DNA from: Evernia prunastri | Lineage: Eukaryota; Ascomycota; Lecanoromycetes; Lecanorales; Parmeliaceae | Assembly (NCBI GenBank): GCA_003184365.1 | Contig: NKYR01000148.1 | Span: 18,409 to 82,408 of the forward strand | DNA length: 64,000 bases | Direction of reading: 5' to 3' | Shown: positions 44,753-57,067 of the stretch, piece by piece | How positions within the stretch are numbered: the first letter of the stretch is position 1 | Layout: each line of letters begins with the position of its first letter | Notes under the pieces: generated by a model | Database searches by the model: none | What the model was told of the DNA's origin: nothing | The model's input: the letters and a program-made list of their open reading frames with translations, nothing else | Position numbers and translations under genes: made by a program

Positions 44753-45400
44753 ATGGGCAAAGTGCATGTAAGTACTAGGATTGCAATGATTTGAACCGGT
44801 CAGCTGCTGACTGTCCTCCCTTCAGGGTTCGCTTGCGCGTGCAGGCAAGGTAAAATCGCAGACGCCAAAGGTATTGTACCAACCTGTCTACTGCCCCTCC
44901 GCTTCTCTCTCAACGGCACTACATCTACATACGACTCACTCCGAGCCCCATAACGAGATGGCCTAATGTCTCCACACCCAAATATGACGATTTATGGGAT
45001 AAGTGCTGATAAAAACCGATGATGGCAGGTCGAGCCTCAGGAGAAGAAGGTACGAGTTACCTCATCACTTAGTTGTATCTACTACTAACGACTTCATAAC
45101 TACAGAAAACGCACGTTCCCCCTCCCCGTGTTTGGCCTCTCCTCCTGTCCCATAATCTAACACTATCACAGACCCAAAGGACGTGCAAAGAAGAGAATCA
45201 CCTATACTAGGCGATTCGTGAATGTTACTATGACTGGTGGGAAGAGAAAGGTGCGTCAAAATATGCCGTGCCCCCTGCGCTTGATAAAATGGTGCTTGGA
45301 TCATGGCAGATGTTAGACAATGGCAATAGATTGTTGTGTGGGAGGGGTGGAATTTAGCTGACTTTTTCTGTCCCAGATGAACCCGAACCCTACTGCCTAG
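44753..45400 (+). CDS. RPS30: 40S ribosomal protein eS30
   Basis: Six exons: 44753-44767, 44826-44870, 45029-45049, 45106-45110, 45172-45250 and 45377-45400, giving 62 aa. They encode in order MGKVH, GSLARAGKVKSQTPK, VEPQEKK, Lys plus two bases of Thr, PKGRAKKRITYTRRFVNVTM then TGGKRK, and MNPNPTA. The total matches the ascomycete eS30 length and consensus exactly. Five introns (58, 158, 56, 61 and 126 bp) interrupt 189 coding bases. The fourth exon has only five bases (aaaac), and the intron after it begins with GCACGT, not GT. The GT at 45115 puts the next exon out of frame. eS30 is a basic protein of the small-subunit head near the decoding site. No ubiquitin-like fusion is present, as usual in fungi. 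Confidence 0.93.
45106..45110 (+). other. predicted 5-nt exon followed by a GC-AG intron in eS30
   Basis: The preceding exon ends in phase 0 after VEPQEKK. The following exon starts with one base before CCC AAA GGA. Two extra coding bases modulo three are therefore needed, and family length requires Lys-Thr. The five bases after the acceptor ctacag at 45105 supply exactly this. The intron 45111-45171 then starts GC and ends with CACAG. Confidence 0.75.
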
Positions 45401-46401
45401 ATGATAGCGGGAAAACGCAGTGGAAATGGTGGGAAGGAGAGAGAACATGGTTGAACATGATGGGGGAAATAGGTGTGCCGCACTTGGCATGGAGGTTTCT
45501 TTCACTTGTTGCATAGTGAGAATAAATGGGTCGACTCTCATAAAGCCCTATTTTCACGCAAGTCGTGATCGATCAAGTCTGCCTATTTTGTGATGCCCAA
45601 GCCATCTTTCGTAGTATCACCCTTTTCGTATCCACAGGCCACAATACCGGAAACCCAAGGTATCACACAAGAAGCGGAAGACCGCTCAACGGCCCCAGCA
45701 ATGATGAATGCCAAAAGATGCCGAAAACCACATCCAGAATGATTAATGCCGTCGAACCATGGCCATTATACATGTCGACCATGGCTTCCCCCCCGCCCCC
45801 CCCAAAGGGGCTGCTATGAGCTCTGTGGGCCTGGCTGCCTCCGCGGCAACGCTAAAAGAAAAAAGTGACGGCAGGCCTGTCTGCATTGGTTGCGCAAACT
45901 TATTACCGCACGAGAAGCTGCTCAGTGGTCAGGGTTTTTCTATCCTAAGATATAATCGCGATTGCTTCTGGTGGGCAGGGTCAAAGTTTGTGGGTACCTG
46001 TCCCTGGAGCGTCAGTCGCACATCGATAGATTCTGCTTGCTGCTGCACCCTTCAGCGCTTCATCAAATCTTCGAAACGAAAGATGCATTCCTTCATTTCG
46101 ACTCAGTCGTACTTGTCGGGAATCGTGGGTCAGTTTCGCTTGCGCTTATGGCCTGCATGGCCATGCGCATAACCTTAGTCGAAACGGATCTGAACCGTAA
46201 CTAGAAGCACACCTCCGCCATCAACGTCCCGCCATCTGTTATCGATAGCTTGTATACAAGGGTCAATGATGAAACCTTTTGAGCTTCAAGATCGAAGCCT
46301 ATCCCAACATTTGCATACGAAACAGGGCAAAGCGAACCCAAAAGCCATGATTCACTTCTGCAGGGCTGTGCCAACATTTCGCGACACTCTCGTCGGTGCG
46401 C
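45401..46401. other. intergenic between convergent genes
   Basis: About 1 kb holding the 3' flanks of eS30 (+) and the Zn2Cys6 gene (-), with a C-rich run at 45788-45804. Open frames here (for example 45759-46172) carry no recognisable domain. Confidence 0.5.
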
Positions 46402-47792
46402 TTACTGGAGGCTTGCATTCGCGTAGATGATCGCAGACTCGCCTCCATAGTGAGGTCCGAAGTCCTCTTCCTGAACATTTGCCAAGAGTGTCGGCTCTGA
46501 CCATTGGTCCGGACCCTCGGTCACAAGCGAATTATTGGAGAGAGAGCTCCACGTTGTTGAACCTCCCCAGTTATGTGGGGGCGGACTCGAGATCGGAACC
46601 GATAGCGGTGTTATATATGCCTCGGAAATCGATGTATTAGAAGAGTTGTTGCTCGTTTGCAATGATGGTGGATGCATATCGGATGCCCTTCTTCGGTATT
46701 CCATAGAAGTAGACGGAGGATGGTAATGATTTTGATTGTGGTAATTCATGGAAAGGTCTTCCACAATACCAAACGACATCGATCGCTGTGCCGAAGACCA
46801 TCCAGAGTCGCTCCTCGACGGCGCGAACGAGGTGAAGCTACTCCTGGCATCAGGGGCACTGTGAATCGAACCGGTAGGCGCCGGCAGATGAGGCGAAAAC
46901 CCCGGAGTCATAGGGGAGCCCGAGTGCCGCCCCCAGTAGGCATGCGTAGAATCACCCGGCGACGAATGAGTCGCTGACGTCGGCCCATGGTCCAGAAAAG
47001 GCGATTCCCATAAAGGTCCATTCTGCAGTGGAAATTCATAGGCGCTGGTAGTTATCGGGCCTGTAGAAAACGAGTTGGCTGTGAGCGCCAGAGGATGTTG
47101 GAAATAGATCGAAACTCACCTCTCGTCAATGGGGAGATCAGTCCGCCAATGGATCCTCTCGATGAGGTGAATGGAGCTGAGAGAGACCGCTGTGAGAAAG
47201 CGTTGAATTCTTCGGTGCAGTCTAATGGATATGGGAGACGATTTCCGGCCAAGGCAGGCGAAGAATCTGATGAGCTCGATGCCATCGTGTCGGTTCTCGA
47301 AGAGGTACGAGGTCGTCTTTCAAGCTGCGGTTGCTGGTCTACGGGGAAGAAGTTACAGTCTTTCTTCAGTCGTATGCAGTTGGCACATCTGTTCTGTGGG
47401 TCGTCGGGAGCGAGCAAACATCTTATCTTGCGTCGTCTGCAATGTCCTGAGAATGAAATTTCAGTTAGGATTCGTGGATGTCCGTAGGAAGAGAACATAC
47501 CGCAAGCCACAGATGTGCGATGATAGCCCAACTTGTTCCTCCTTTTCTCTGCCAACGTCATGCCCGCATGGCCATTTGGGAAGCCGCGGACATTGGGAGT
47601 TGATGCAGAGCGCTTGAGTGATGCCGAATGTTTCCTTCGTCGTCGTTGCGATAACATGGCGGCGGTGTTGAGGGGCATTATGGTTGGTAGTGGGATGGAG
47701 GTGGGATCTCCGTGGTCAGACGAGGTTGACAATATGTCCAGCGGCTGTTGCACTTCGGGATCGTGTAGTGCTTGTTCGGGTTCTGACGCCAT
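46402..47792 (-). CDS. Zn2Cys6 fungal-type regulator
   Basis: Exons 47792-47501, 47446-47120 and 47060-46402 give 425 aa. Introns of 54 and 59 bp are in phase. The binuclear cluster spans the first intron: C97-X2-C100-X6-C-X10-C-X2-C-X6-C (CGHCRRRKIRC, then CANCIRLKKDC). It is preceded by a conserved basic block: RRRRKHSASLKRSASTPNV, then LAEKRRNKLGYHRTSVAC. The rest is Ser/Pro-rich and low in complexity; I see no fungal_trans middle-homology region. The cluster lies inside the protein, not at the N-terminus. This layout recurs in an uncharacterised set of Pezizomycotina proteins. The start is the ATG of MASEPEQALHDP; an in-frame ATG further upstream (MAAGHSS, near 47900) would add about 35 residues. 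Role presumed transcriptional; targets unknown. Confidence 0.85.
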
Positions 47793-48728
47793 GACCAAAT
47801 CCTTTATATTGCTTCCTTGTTGAGTTGCGAGTTCTGATTTGGGTATGTGAGACCGGTAGTTGAGTTTCACCCTCGAAGAGTGCCCCGCAGCCATATGAAA
47901 ATAGAATGACCGGGCGACATGCGGCTTGAGCTCATCTGCTAATTCGAGTTTCAAAGCAGGCGGACTACCCCAAAGCTCGGGTATCTGTTTCTAAATGGGT
48001 CGGTCCAACCAGGATTGCGGGAAGGGGGAGAAACAACCGCAAATTGTGAAATGTAGCAGGTTGAAGTAGTTTCAGTCAGTCAGAAGATATTGATACTGAG
48101 ATGTTTTTTTTTAAAGATAGCAACACGGCGAGGCAACGTCTATATTGAAGATTGGAAGCTTTGGGTCACAGTTGACGGTGCTCCTGGGCGACCCGCGCTA
48201 ACGGACGTAGGGTCGTGGCGGGCGGACAGGAGTACGAATAAAAGGGCCGTACTTATCCAGGCCGCTTGTGGACTGGTGTCCACTAGGCAGTCTGCAGCAA
48301 GTGTTGAGAGAGGAAGTGCCCAACTGGACCAAGTAGCGCTCCGGTTGGGCCACGACGTGCAAGACCTATTAAAGTAGAGTAGAGTAGTGTAGAGCAGTGT
48401 AGTGTAGAGCAGCTAGTGGAGGAAGAGCAGGAGTAGGAGCAGAAGTAGCAGCAGGAGGAGAAGGATAAGAGATGGAGGGGCGTCTGGAGGTGGGGAGATG
48501 AAGATCCATCAATGCAGTCTTGCACCTAGTGTAGATCAAAGGTGGCCATGTGCTTTGCAAGAATAATCCTTGACTCGAGACGAAACCAAGTGTCGATTGA
48601 GTGAGTAGTGTGCAGGGTTCCAAGGATGCATTTGCAGTGAATGTACATCAATTGTTTCACGGAGCAGACAAGATGTGTAGCTTGGAAGAGTGTCTGGGAT
48701 TGCAAGGTAGGTAAATCATAAATCATAA

Positions 48729-48765
48729 ATAGTAGTAGTAGTAGTAGTAGTAGTAGTAATAGTAG
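48729..48765. repeat. (AGT)n microsatellite
   Basis: About 12 AGT units with one interruption (AAT) near the end. Confidence 0.9.
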
Positions 48766-48859
48766 TCTGTGAGAGATGGTGTGGAAGGCGGTGGTAGTGG
48801 ATCGGATATATGAAGAGAACCAACGACAGGAACTCGCTATTTTCCGTCATTTATTTAAT

Positions 48860-48860
48860 C

Positions 48861-48892
<32 letters not shown>
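48860..48892. repeat. (AAT)n microsatellite
   Basis: About 11 AAT units, followed at 48918-48934 by a shorter ATT run. The two are inversely related and could pair as a hairpin. Confidence 0.9.
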
Positions 48893-48893
<1 letters not shown>

Positions 48894-49936
48894 TACTATT
48901 ATGATTTGAATATATATTATTATTATTATTATTAGAACTTTGGTATCTTGATTAACCATATTAATTTGAATGAGATGTAACCTGCCACTCGCTTCCTTTA
49001 TTTACTAAAATAATGTGACTACGGTAGTAAGAAGGCCTAGCCCTACCAGAACCCTGGTAATCAAGTGGGCGTCCTACCTGTCCTGCGCACAGGATCACAC
49101 ATGGCTTTCAATTCACCATTGATGGTGGGGTGTAAGCATGAACCAAATCCTTCATACCATTTCACTTCTTCCGTTTACCTTCCCAAATCGTGGCCTTGCA
49201 GCTTTTTGCAGGGGTTGAGAGAAGGGAGGGAGGGGGGAGGAACTTTGTGAAGCGAAGCTGGATGATCTTACGCCTGGTGCGCCTGTCACTCAATTACACA
49301 GCTTCTCCTCAGTCCTTGGCCAAGATGCATACGTGCTAACACAATGAGCTTGACAGTTAGCCTGGTTGTGGATCCTCAATTAACGTTGTCGATTACCACG
49401 TAACCAAGAGTACCTCGTTGGGCCAAGCAAAGCATGATGAAGATCAGCATTCAGCAACGAAATTGCATTCTCATCAAGCCACTATCGCTTGAGTTACCAA
49501 GGCAGGTACTTCTGTGCCACAGGCCAGTCCAGCAGTTTAGGAGGGTACCTTAAAAAAAGAAAGAAGTACTTAGGTACCTTGATATTTGGATTCAATACAA
49601 TCATGGGCGGTTGTTTCAGTATCGTCCATCATCGGAGAATTCTGCGCCTTTCCGCCGACCGCACTGTGGCTAACCGTACAAAGCCGGTTCCTGAAAGTTA
49701 GAAGGTTAGGAAGATTTTTAGAGGCAAACCAATGTATCGCTTGGCTCGCTTGACTTCAAACGGACTTCTGAAGAGCAAGATGTTTTGATGTGTTTGATTG
49801 TTGTTTTGCGGCAATAAAAAAAGGGGGAATGAGAAGGGAGGTTTGGGAAAGAGGTGGGCAAGATAGATAATCATTGAGGTGCTTAAAAGGTCTTGGTGAA
49901 TGAATGGCTAGCTAGGGCTAATGGATAAATGATTGT

Positions 49937-49964
49937 TGATTGATTGATTGATTGATTGATTGAT
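49937..49964. repeat. (GATT)n microsatellite
   Basis: Seven GATT units, with two more units after a short break near 49970-49980. Confidence 0.9.
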
Positions 49965-50007
49965 GGTTTGATTGATTGATACGAGGTACACAGCCTAATG
50001 AGTAATG

Positions 50008-50040
50008 ATATGATGATGACGATGATGATGATGATGATGG
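50008..50040. repeat. (GAT)n microsatellite
   Basis: Imperfect GAT/GAC trinucleotide run, 45 bp beyond the GATT block. Confidence 0.85.
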
Positions 50041-51219
50041 ATGTTACTTTTTTACGTTTGCGGGTAATATTTCCAGGGAGTTGGCCCTTGGGAAACTTGG
50101 AGGTGAGATCTACAGCTCCCACGTCAAAGCACGTGAAAAAAAGATCAACGGATCGACCCCAAAAGTTCAAAAGACTAAGGTAGACCCCCGGCTAGACCCA
50201 TAAGATGCCTAGTCGTGCTAGTCTCGTCACAGATGACTTCTTTCAAGCGTACAAGTAAGAGTCGCCAGTACCTGCCCCCTCAGTCCTTCGAGCAATAATA
50301 AACAATAATCAAGTACTTTCTTTACCTTGACCCTTCAGTCATCCAAGCGAGGTACACTAGCTCGTGTGCCTCGTCTCGAACCATTCTGGGCGGCGCGGTT
50401 ATTTTTGGGCTTGAATCCAGGCCGGACCCATATTGAATGAAGGTTATGTGTGCTTTGGCCTGACTTGCATCTGCAATTATTCAATTACCGCATTATCACA
50501 CTATTTATTACATATGTTTAATCCAACACGACTCACGGGCAAACTGTCCAGCTATGTCCAAGATGTAAGTATGATTGGAGCGCCAGAATTTAGAGTTAAG
50601 CGAAAAGGATTAGCACTTTATGGTATGATGATGTTCCAGCAATCAAGCCTTTTCTCCATCTCGGAATCTCCCCACTTCCTTCTTCGGATCATTAACCGAG
50701 AATTCTCTTTCTTCTCCCCCTTATCAATTACCGGTATCAGCCTTAAACGTGGTTAAAAGTACCGAGGCAGGGCCGCACACGAGAGAGCCTAAGTTTACAT
50801 ACAACAAATACACGACCTTCGGCTTTGATTACTTTTACGAGCATGGCAGAATTGAGAGATTTGCAAAGAAAATTACTCGTATCACCTTGTCCGTCTCCCT
50901 AGTATTGCAGTAGAGTTATACTTGTTTGAGTAGAGTAAACGTGTGACGGCGGACAAAGGGAGACAAAGGATAATCCATTGTTTATACGATTAAAGACTAA
51001 AAATTAGAAATCAAAATTCCAGTGAATTTATGATGACAGATGACGTTTCAAGTCCCTGTTGAACACGAGCGAGACCCACACGTGGCCCGACGATCCTGTG
51101 GAGATCCCAATTCTGCCACCTACCGTATACCGTATCTTACCTACCCACCTACTTTATCCGGAAGCTGACCTGGAACCTCGCAACGTCTACCACTTTGGAT
51201 CTCATCTTTCCGGCCAGGC

Positions 51220-51266
51220 AACAAGTGACAAGTGACAAGCGACAAGCGACAAGTGACAAGTGACAA
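51220..51266. repeat. 7-bp tandem repeat (ACAAGTG/ACAAGCG)
   Basis: About 6-7 units of a 7-mer in which the sixth base alternates T/C in the order T, T, C, C, T, T. The unit length of 7 would shift frame, so it is not coding. Confidence 0.85.
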
Positions 51267-51401
51267 CTGAGGAATAAGAAGATCCTGCAGGCCCGGAATA
51301 GACTTGTTCGTTTCGAGTCAATTCCAGCAGATCTCAACATGGAGCAAACGGAGCGGTCTCCAAAGAGGCAAAGGGAGGAATTCTGGGATCTTCAGCACCA
51401 A

Positions 51402-51420
51402 GTACTGTACTGTACTGTAC
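51402..51420. repeat. (GTACT)n short tandem repeat
   Basis: Nearly four units of a 5-mer beside the 7-mer repeat. Confidence 0.8.
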
Positions 51421-54400
51421 CTCAAGTCGAGAGCTCTGACCTGAAGCTACGCTACAGTAGATCTGATGACTGAAGTCGGATTTAATATGTATATTACGAG
51501 TATTACTTGTAATTATAAGGACGTCTACCTACCTACTTACTCACTCGTGAGGCCCAGCAATTTGGGAACTTTGGAAGGCGCAGATTCGGCCATTTGCTGC
51601 CGCTTCCGTTGCCGTCTACGGTTTGCGAGCGGGATGATTTTGTACCGGGTGAGTGTGACACGGATGAGTACTTAGGATCTGATCTAGATAGCTAGCTTTC
51701 TTTGTAAGCAAAAATATCGAACAATATGTAACAATGAGATCCATAAGTCCATAGTGCAGAATTTATTCGCTACAGCTATCTAAGATACTAGAGCGTCTGT
51801 GGTCTAGCGTCAAACTAGCGTTTAGGTAAAGTAGTGACGTTTAAGACGTTCCACCCCCAACCCCCCACGCTGCACCCATGTCTTAAATATGGATAAAAGC
51901 CCCATAGGAATTATATAGTCTATACACCATGTATATACCACGTGCTTCATATTTCCGACGGGAGAACGTGGGAAAAAGAAAATTCAGGAAAAGAAACAAG
52001 AGCAAAACCCTGTCAAGATGATCTCCTCTTTTTCCTCATCCTCAGCAGACACAGACTTTTTTCCCCTCCCCAGCGCCATTAATATTATAGAAAAGGAAAA
52101 AGGGAATCCGCCCTCAAAGAACTACATTATTATTACTGTACTGATGCTACACTCTCATATGCGACTGGTTTCAGTACAGTGTCACAGTTGGAAAACCAGA
52201 GAACATTCACCATCCACTGCCTACATGGCTCTGTCATTGCCGCGGCTATATGCCCATTTATTAGATGACCGTGCATCCTGCAGGAACCCAGTCGCCAATG
52301 TGGCCGCTACCAACGGAGTAACTCTAGGTTGCATGGTGCCAACGGGAAGCACCCTCGAGCCCTAAAGTACCTGACTCAATCACAATCACACAAATCTGTA
52401 GCCTTCAACTATCCCCCACCCTGCAGTAGCAGACTGTTCAACGGGTTAATGTACAGCGGTCTCGCACCGCCGTTGAACCTCTCAAATCTTCCGCACCAGA
52501 TCTCCACGTCGCATATCGCTTATATCAAATTCTCCTAGAACCCCTCGAACCTTTTCTCTTCCAAGAATACATGAAACCACGAAACCCCTTTCGTTTGAGC
52601 TTAAAGCAACCACTTCGTCTTCAACGATTCTCGGGGCCCATCTACCCTTACTCTCAGGCACGTCTCATCAGCGGAAGCATTGACAATTTGTCTCAATGCG
52701 GTCGAGAGCTAGCTGATAAGCTTCTGAAGTCGTGACCTCTGTCTTGTAGACCATGTCCGATCTTCACACCATTTTGCCTAGAATTGGATCGAGACTTCTT
52801 TTCCGACCTCCTTGGTCAATGCTCGAAGCACCTCTACCCCGTCCTATCCCAAATCTTCGATGGTCAGTCTTCTGTCCATTGTGCTCATGCATTGATTCAT
52901 TAGAGTCGTGTGTTTACTGTCTCACTTTGACCCCATGCAATTGATTTTGCTTGTTTGCATGCGTGTCTCACTTTCTATGCCGCCGTGTGGTGTACATGGT
53001 TACATGGATCTTGGAGCAGACGGTAGGTGATGAGGAAACAATGTCAAAATACGCTGGATGGGTATAGAAGGTGAACTTGAAGATCTCAACATTACCGGTC
53101 CGTGCCTCGGTGTGTCAGCCGAGTGCGAGACAGGGAACAATCTTGGCGACGAATGTTTGACATTTGTCTCAAAAATGCAGGTTATACTTACACATATTTC
53201 TATATTGACATGGTCCTGTACCAGCATGCATCGGACCGGATGAAGAACCCGGTATAATTCGAAGCTTCTCCTGGAAAATATTATATCGTTAAGCGACTGA
53301 AATTCGAATGGCGTCGATGTGAGCATCTTCTCATATTAACACTCCATCACTCTACATAACTCTACATCGAGCTCCTCCACTCGAACAGGAGTTGTGAACA
53401 ATTAAGAAACCAACCCTCAAAAACATGCCGCTCGGCTGTGCCACTCCATGACGTTTCAAATGTGACACTCGTGCATAGTTGTGCGGGACAAGCGTCACAG
53501 GCACACACACCCTCCACAGCCAGGTCATGATGTGATCATCATGGAGTTTGCCCACCTTCGCTTCTTTCCCTATCTTCTTCCCAAAGACAGGATTGCCGTG
53601 CTCCACAATCTGACGTTTTGTTCCCACATGCGCAGGATACGGAGTATTTTCCACTCAACAATGCGGAGGTACCTGTTCCCCCGTTCTGGCTGCTTTTTTG
53701 ATTGTTTTAGCTGTGCAGGAGTGTGGCACTCTCAAACAAGCCATCTCCCTGCCCCAAAATACAATACACACCAAGCTTCCTACTGGCGGAATGCAAATCT
53801 GGAGCCCCGAGGAGAAGGCTCGTGTTGTCTGGAAGTGTGTGTAAACCGGCACCACTACTCACGCTATCTACATCCGCCATATTTCTTTGGTTCGCCATGA
53901 TGTGGGGGCGTCGACCTGCATTGAGTCGTCTCCTTCGAGACGACGCCTCCCGTTTCCAATTTTCTATTTTGAGGATCGCCTAGCCTTGGATAAGCGCAAA
54001 GAGATGGCCCCGGATACGTCGAGATTCTTGGAGGTTAGATAGCGGGCCACCAAGTTTCCAGGCTCAGGACACTTGAAGGTGAGTGGCGGGACATACTACT
54101 CGCCCTTTTCCATCGCGGACTTCACAGTTACCTCCTATCGTTGTTTGCCCATCACAGTCCTCAGCAGGCTTCGTCTACGATCCGACCATGGAGGCCTGTC
54201 TGTTTACGGCAAAGAAATGACCCCACGGTACTGGGACGTACCCAGGGGACAGATCTCCTTCAAGCTTCGCGGGAAAGAATTATCAAAAAGAGGAGGGAAA
54301 ACTGGGGAACGGCTTTGGAAACCCTCTTGTAACTCCTCTCAGAGTCACGAAACCTACATGCTCATTTCCCATAGACTATCATATGCATCGCATCGACGAA

Positions 54401-55256
54401 CTCACAGCTAGCTCAGTGAAGCTTCCACGGGCATTGTCAAGCTGCTGCCGTGATCAGTGATGATGTCTATGAACAGACCAGACCGGACCTCATCACCATG
54501 CATCGCCCCTCGTCCTTTATAACCTTCGTACACCATCTTCTCGCATGTCCTCTCTTCGATCCACCACCGTTCCCAGCCAGAGAAAGCCGGACGGCAGGCG
54601 GCTGTCCCTCCTGAAGCCCACGGCTTGAGTCCCAAAGTCACATGCTGGAGCCTGCTCCCTGCATTGAAGCCTCTCTTTTGCATTCATACGGATCAGATGC
54701 ATAAAATGGCTCGCACGATGCACATGGCAAGTGGCGGGACCAGCAGTGCATCCAGGCTTCAGCCCTGTTGCCAAGGACATACAAGGTGCCGTTTTGCCGT
54801 TCGATGTGGCAAGCTCAGCGAGCGTTCTAGTGAAGTACCATGAAGAGCAATGCAAACAATTGGTTGTTCTAACCCTAAAAAGCGGACACTTCGCTATCAG
54901 AGAGCGGACCAACTCATCGATAACGACATTGATGACTCTGTGTAGCATTGGAGCACTTTGTAATTCCTATTCGATGTCCACGAGAGTCTTAATTAGAGCT
55001 GCTATTCATATCTACCCCTCCCCCTCCCAAAGGCACACAAAGCACAAATACCAGAACCTCGCGCCGTCTCATCTTCTCATGTCCCAATGCGCCACGGTTC
55101 CGAAATATGTTACAATCAATCTTGGAAATTCAACTTATGTGTCAGCATTGTCGACGCTCAACAGTCAGAAGAGCATGCTCTTGTGTAGCATGCGAGACTG
55201 ATGAAGAAAACAAGGACGGGAGTCCTAGTCTCATTAGCCTTTTTGCTTGCCACCGA

Positions 55257-57067
55257 TCATTGATGCAAGAACGTAATCCCATCCGGAATCTCCTCGCTCA
55301 GACCACAAACGTTCTTGAAGTCTCGAATCTCTTCGCCTCTGTTTTTAACGTGCGCTAGAAACTCTCCAAGTGGACAGCTCGAGCCGGGACCTGATTGACA
55401 ACTTGGCAATGCAACAATACCGTCATTGACATTTACCCGAACATAATAGCCCTTTTCATTCTTCAGCCGCCGGTGAACAGGGGTCTCTGGTACCGCGGCC
55501 TGTTTGAAGGGACGCAGAGGACTTCCATTCTGCCGCGATGGCTGGCTACGGTCGCATTGAAGAAGCTCGAAGATGACACGGCCACCCATCGGTACGATTT
55601 GAGACGTGTGCCAATCACGGTCGCGCGGCCTGTAGGCCGTAGGTAGGTGACCGGTCGAGTTGAAGAGATCGAGTGCGGCGAGCATAGGGAGGATGTCACC
55701 GTCATGGACGCTGGAGCGCTGTATTATTACCGGAACTTCGAAGTGTATCTTGCAGGGGCTCACAAGCTGAAGAACGCCGCTCCCGCAGATGATCCTTCCT
55801 TCAACAAATTGCTTGTAGCATTAAGCCAGAGCCAGCCCATAGTCGGTGCGTAGCGGTTACCTGGTCCAGCGCGGTAGTAGTGTAGCACGTCCCGCGCGTA
55901 CTCGAAATTGAGCCATTCCTCGTGCGTAAAGGCTTCACACCACGGACTGCTCCCTCTCACAAGGGTTTCGAAGCCACACATTTCCTGCATGCTATAGACG
56001 TCACTGTTGGTGAGGTTGATTTGAGGATTCTCCCTGCCCAATCGATTTATGATTGAAGGTAGATAGCTATCTCGAAAACTGGACAGCTGCCTGTATCCGT
56101 AATCGTGACCGAGCGCCGTATCATGACGATACGCCAGACAAGTACGGCCAGGCGTGAGAGTGTCGGCACCAGGCTTACTCGTCTCTGAAATAATGCGAAG
56201 CTCTGCATGTTTGGAGGACCAATCAAGACCCCATAAGCCATTGGCAAAGTACTCCGCACTTTCGACAACCCGCCTCGAGTCGCTGGCCCACAGAGTGAGT
56301 CTCTTCCCTCTTTTCGGTGGCAATAGGAGTTTCCAATAACGAGACCGCATTTTGACGCCTGTTTGAAAAGCTGACAGCGTACCTGCATAGGGGCCGGTAG
56401 TTGTAAGTTGGTTGTGGTCAATAGCAGGATCTGCATCCTCATGTCAGCGTCTCAATATGAAGGGACATTCGTAAGAAGCAAACCCAAGGCAAAGTACTCC
56501 CAGTCGTTCATGAAAGAAAGGTCGCCTTTGAAGGATATGTTCGATTCCTTGAGACGCTGAAGAAGATCTAGCATCCCTGGTGATAGATGAGCCTATTGGA
56601 ATTCTCGGGATGGCTCAGGTGATGTATTAAGGTGCAGTACAACGTACGGTCGCCAGCGTTAGTCGTTGGATATCGCTCGGCATGCCTCGACATCTGGCCA
56701 GAAGGTCAATCTTCAGCGCTCGTACACATTCAAATCGACCAGGGACTGACCATATGGACTTGCGCCACGCTACAACTATGCGGTGGGAAGACGGCACTTC
56801 CAACAATGCCATCAATCATCTCAATCCATGGTCCATTGCCACCCAGACGGTAGTACAGGTCCCATGGAGCGTCGTTTTGCCACCACTACGAGAAAGATAC
56901 TTGAATCAATTTCTGCCCAAGCCTTCCACGACCAAAGAAAGAATCTCCGTATATGTACTTACCTGGATCGCGGGGGAAATGATCAAACCGAAAACAAGAG
57001 GAAGAAAGAACGTGCAGGTCGTCCTGAGTGGCTCATGCCAAGGAGCCTTTCTGGAGTTGCTGCTCAT
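55257..57067 (-). CDS. histidine acid phosphatase (phytase-like)
   Basis: Six exons: 57067-56963, 56885-56751, 56693-56648, 56576-56484, 56430-55764 and 55710-55257, giving 499 aa. Introns are 77, 57, 71, 53 and 53 bp, all in phase. The N-terminus is a signal peptide or signal anchor (TCTFFLPLVFGLIISPAIQ) after a short polar stretch, so the enzyme is secreted or membrane-bound. The family blocks follow: LYYRLGGNGPWIE, the catalytic MSRHAERYP (H84, R83, R87), GDLSFMNDWEYF, TTTGPYAGTLSAF, WASDSRRVVESAEYFANG, GADTLTPG, then FVHDGDILPMLAALDLF with the proton donor in H351-D352, and IVPMGGRVIFELL. These enzymes hydrolyse phosphomonoesters, including phytate in some members, through a phosphohistidine. 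The canonical RHG is RHA here. N-glycosylation sites (NLT, NAT) are present. Substrate not predictable. Confidence 0.92.

Larger units (their letters stand above)
47793..55256. other. 7.5 kb gene-free, simple-repeat-rich region
   Basis: No coding region I can support on either strand. It has the Zn2Cys6 promoter at the left and the acid phosphatase 3' flank at the right. Several microsatellites and short tandem repeats lie between 48.7 and 51.5 kb. Frames up to 156 codons (54731-55201) show no family motif. Confidence 0.55.
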
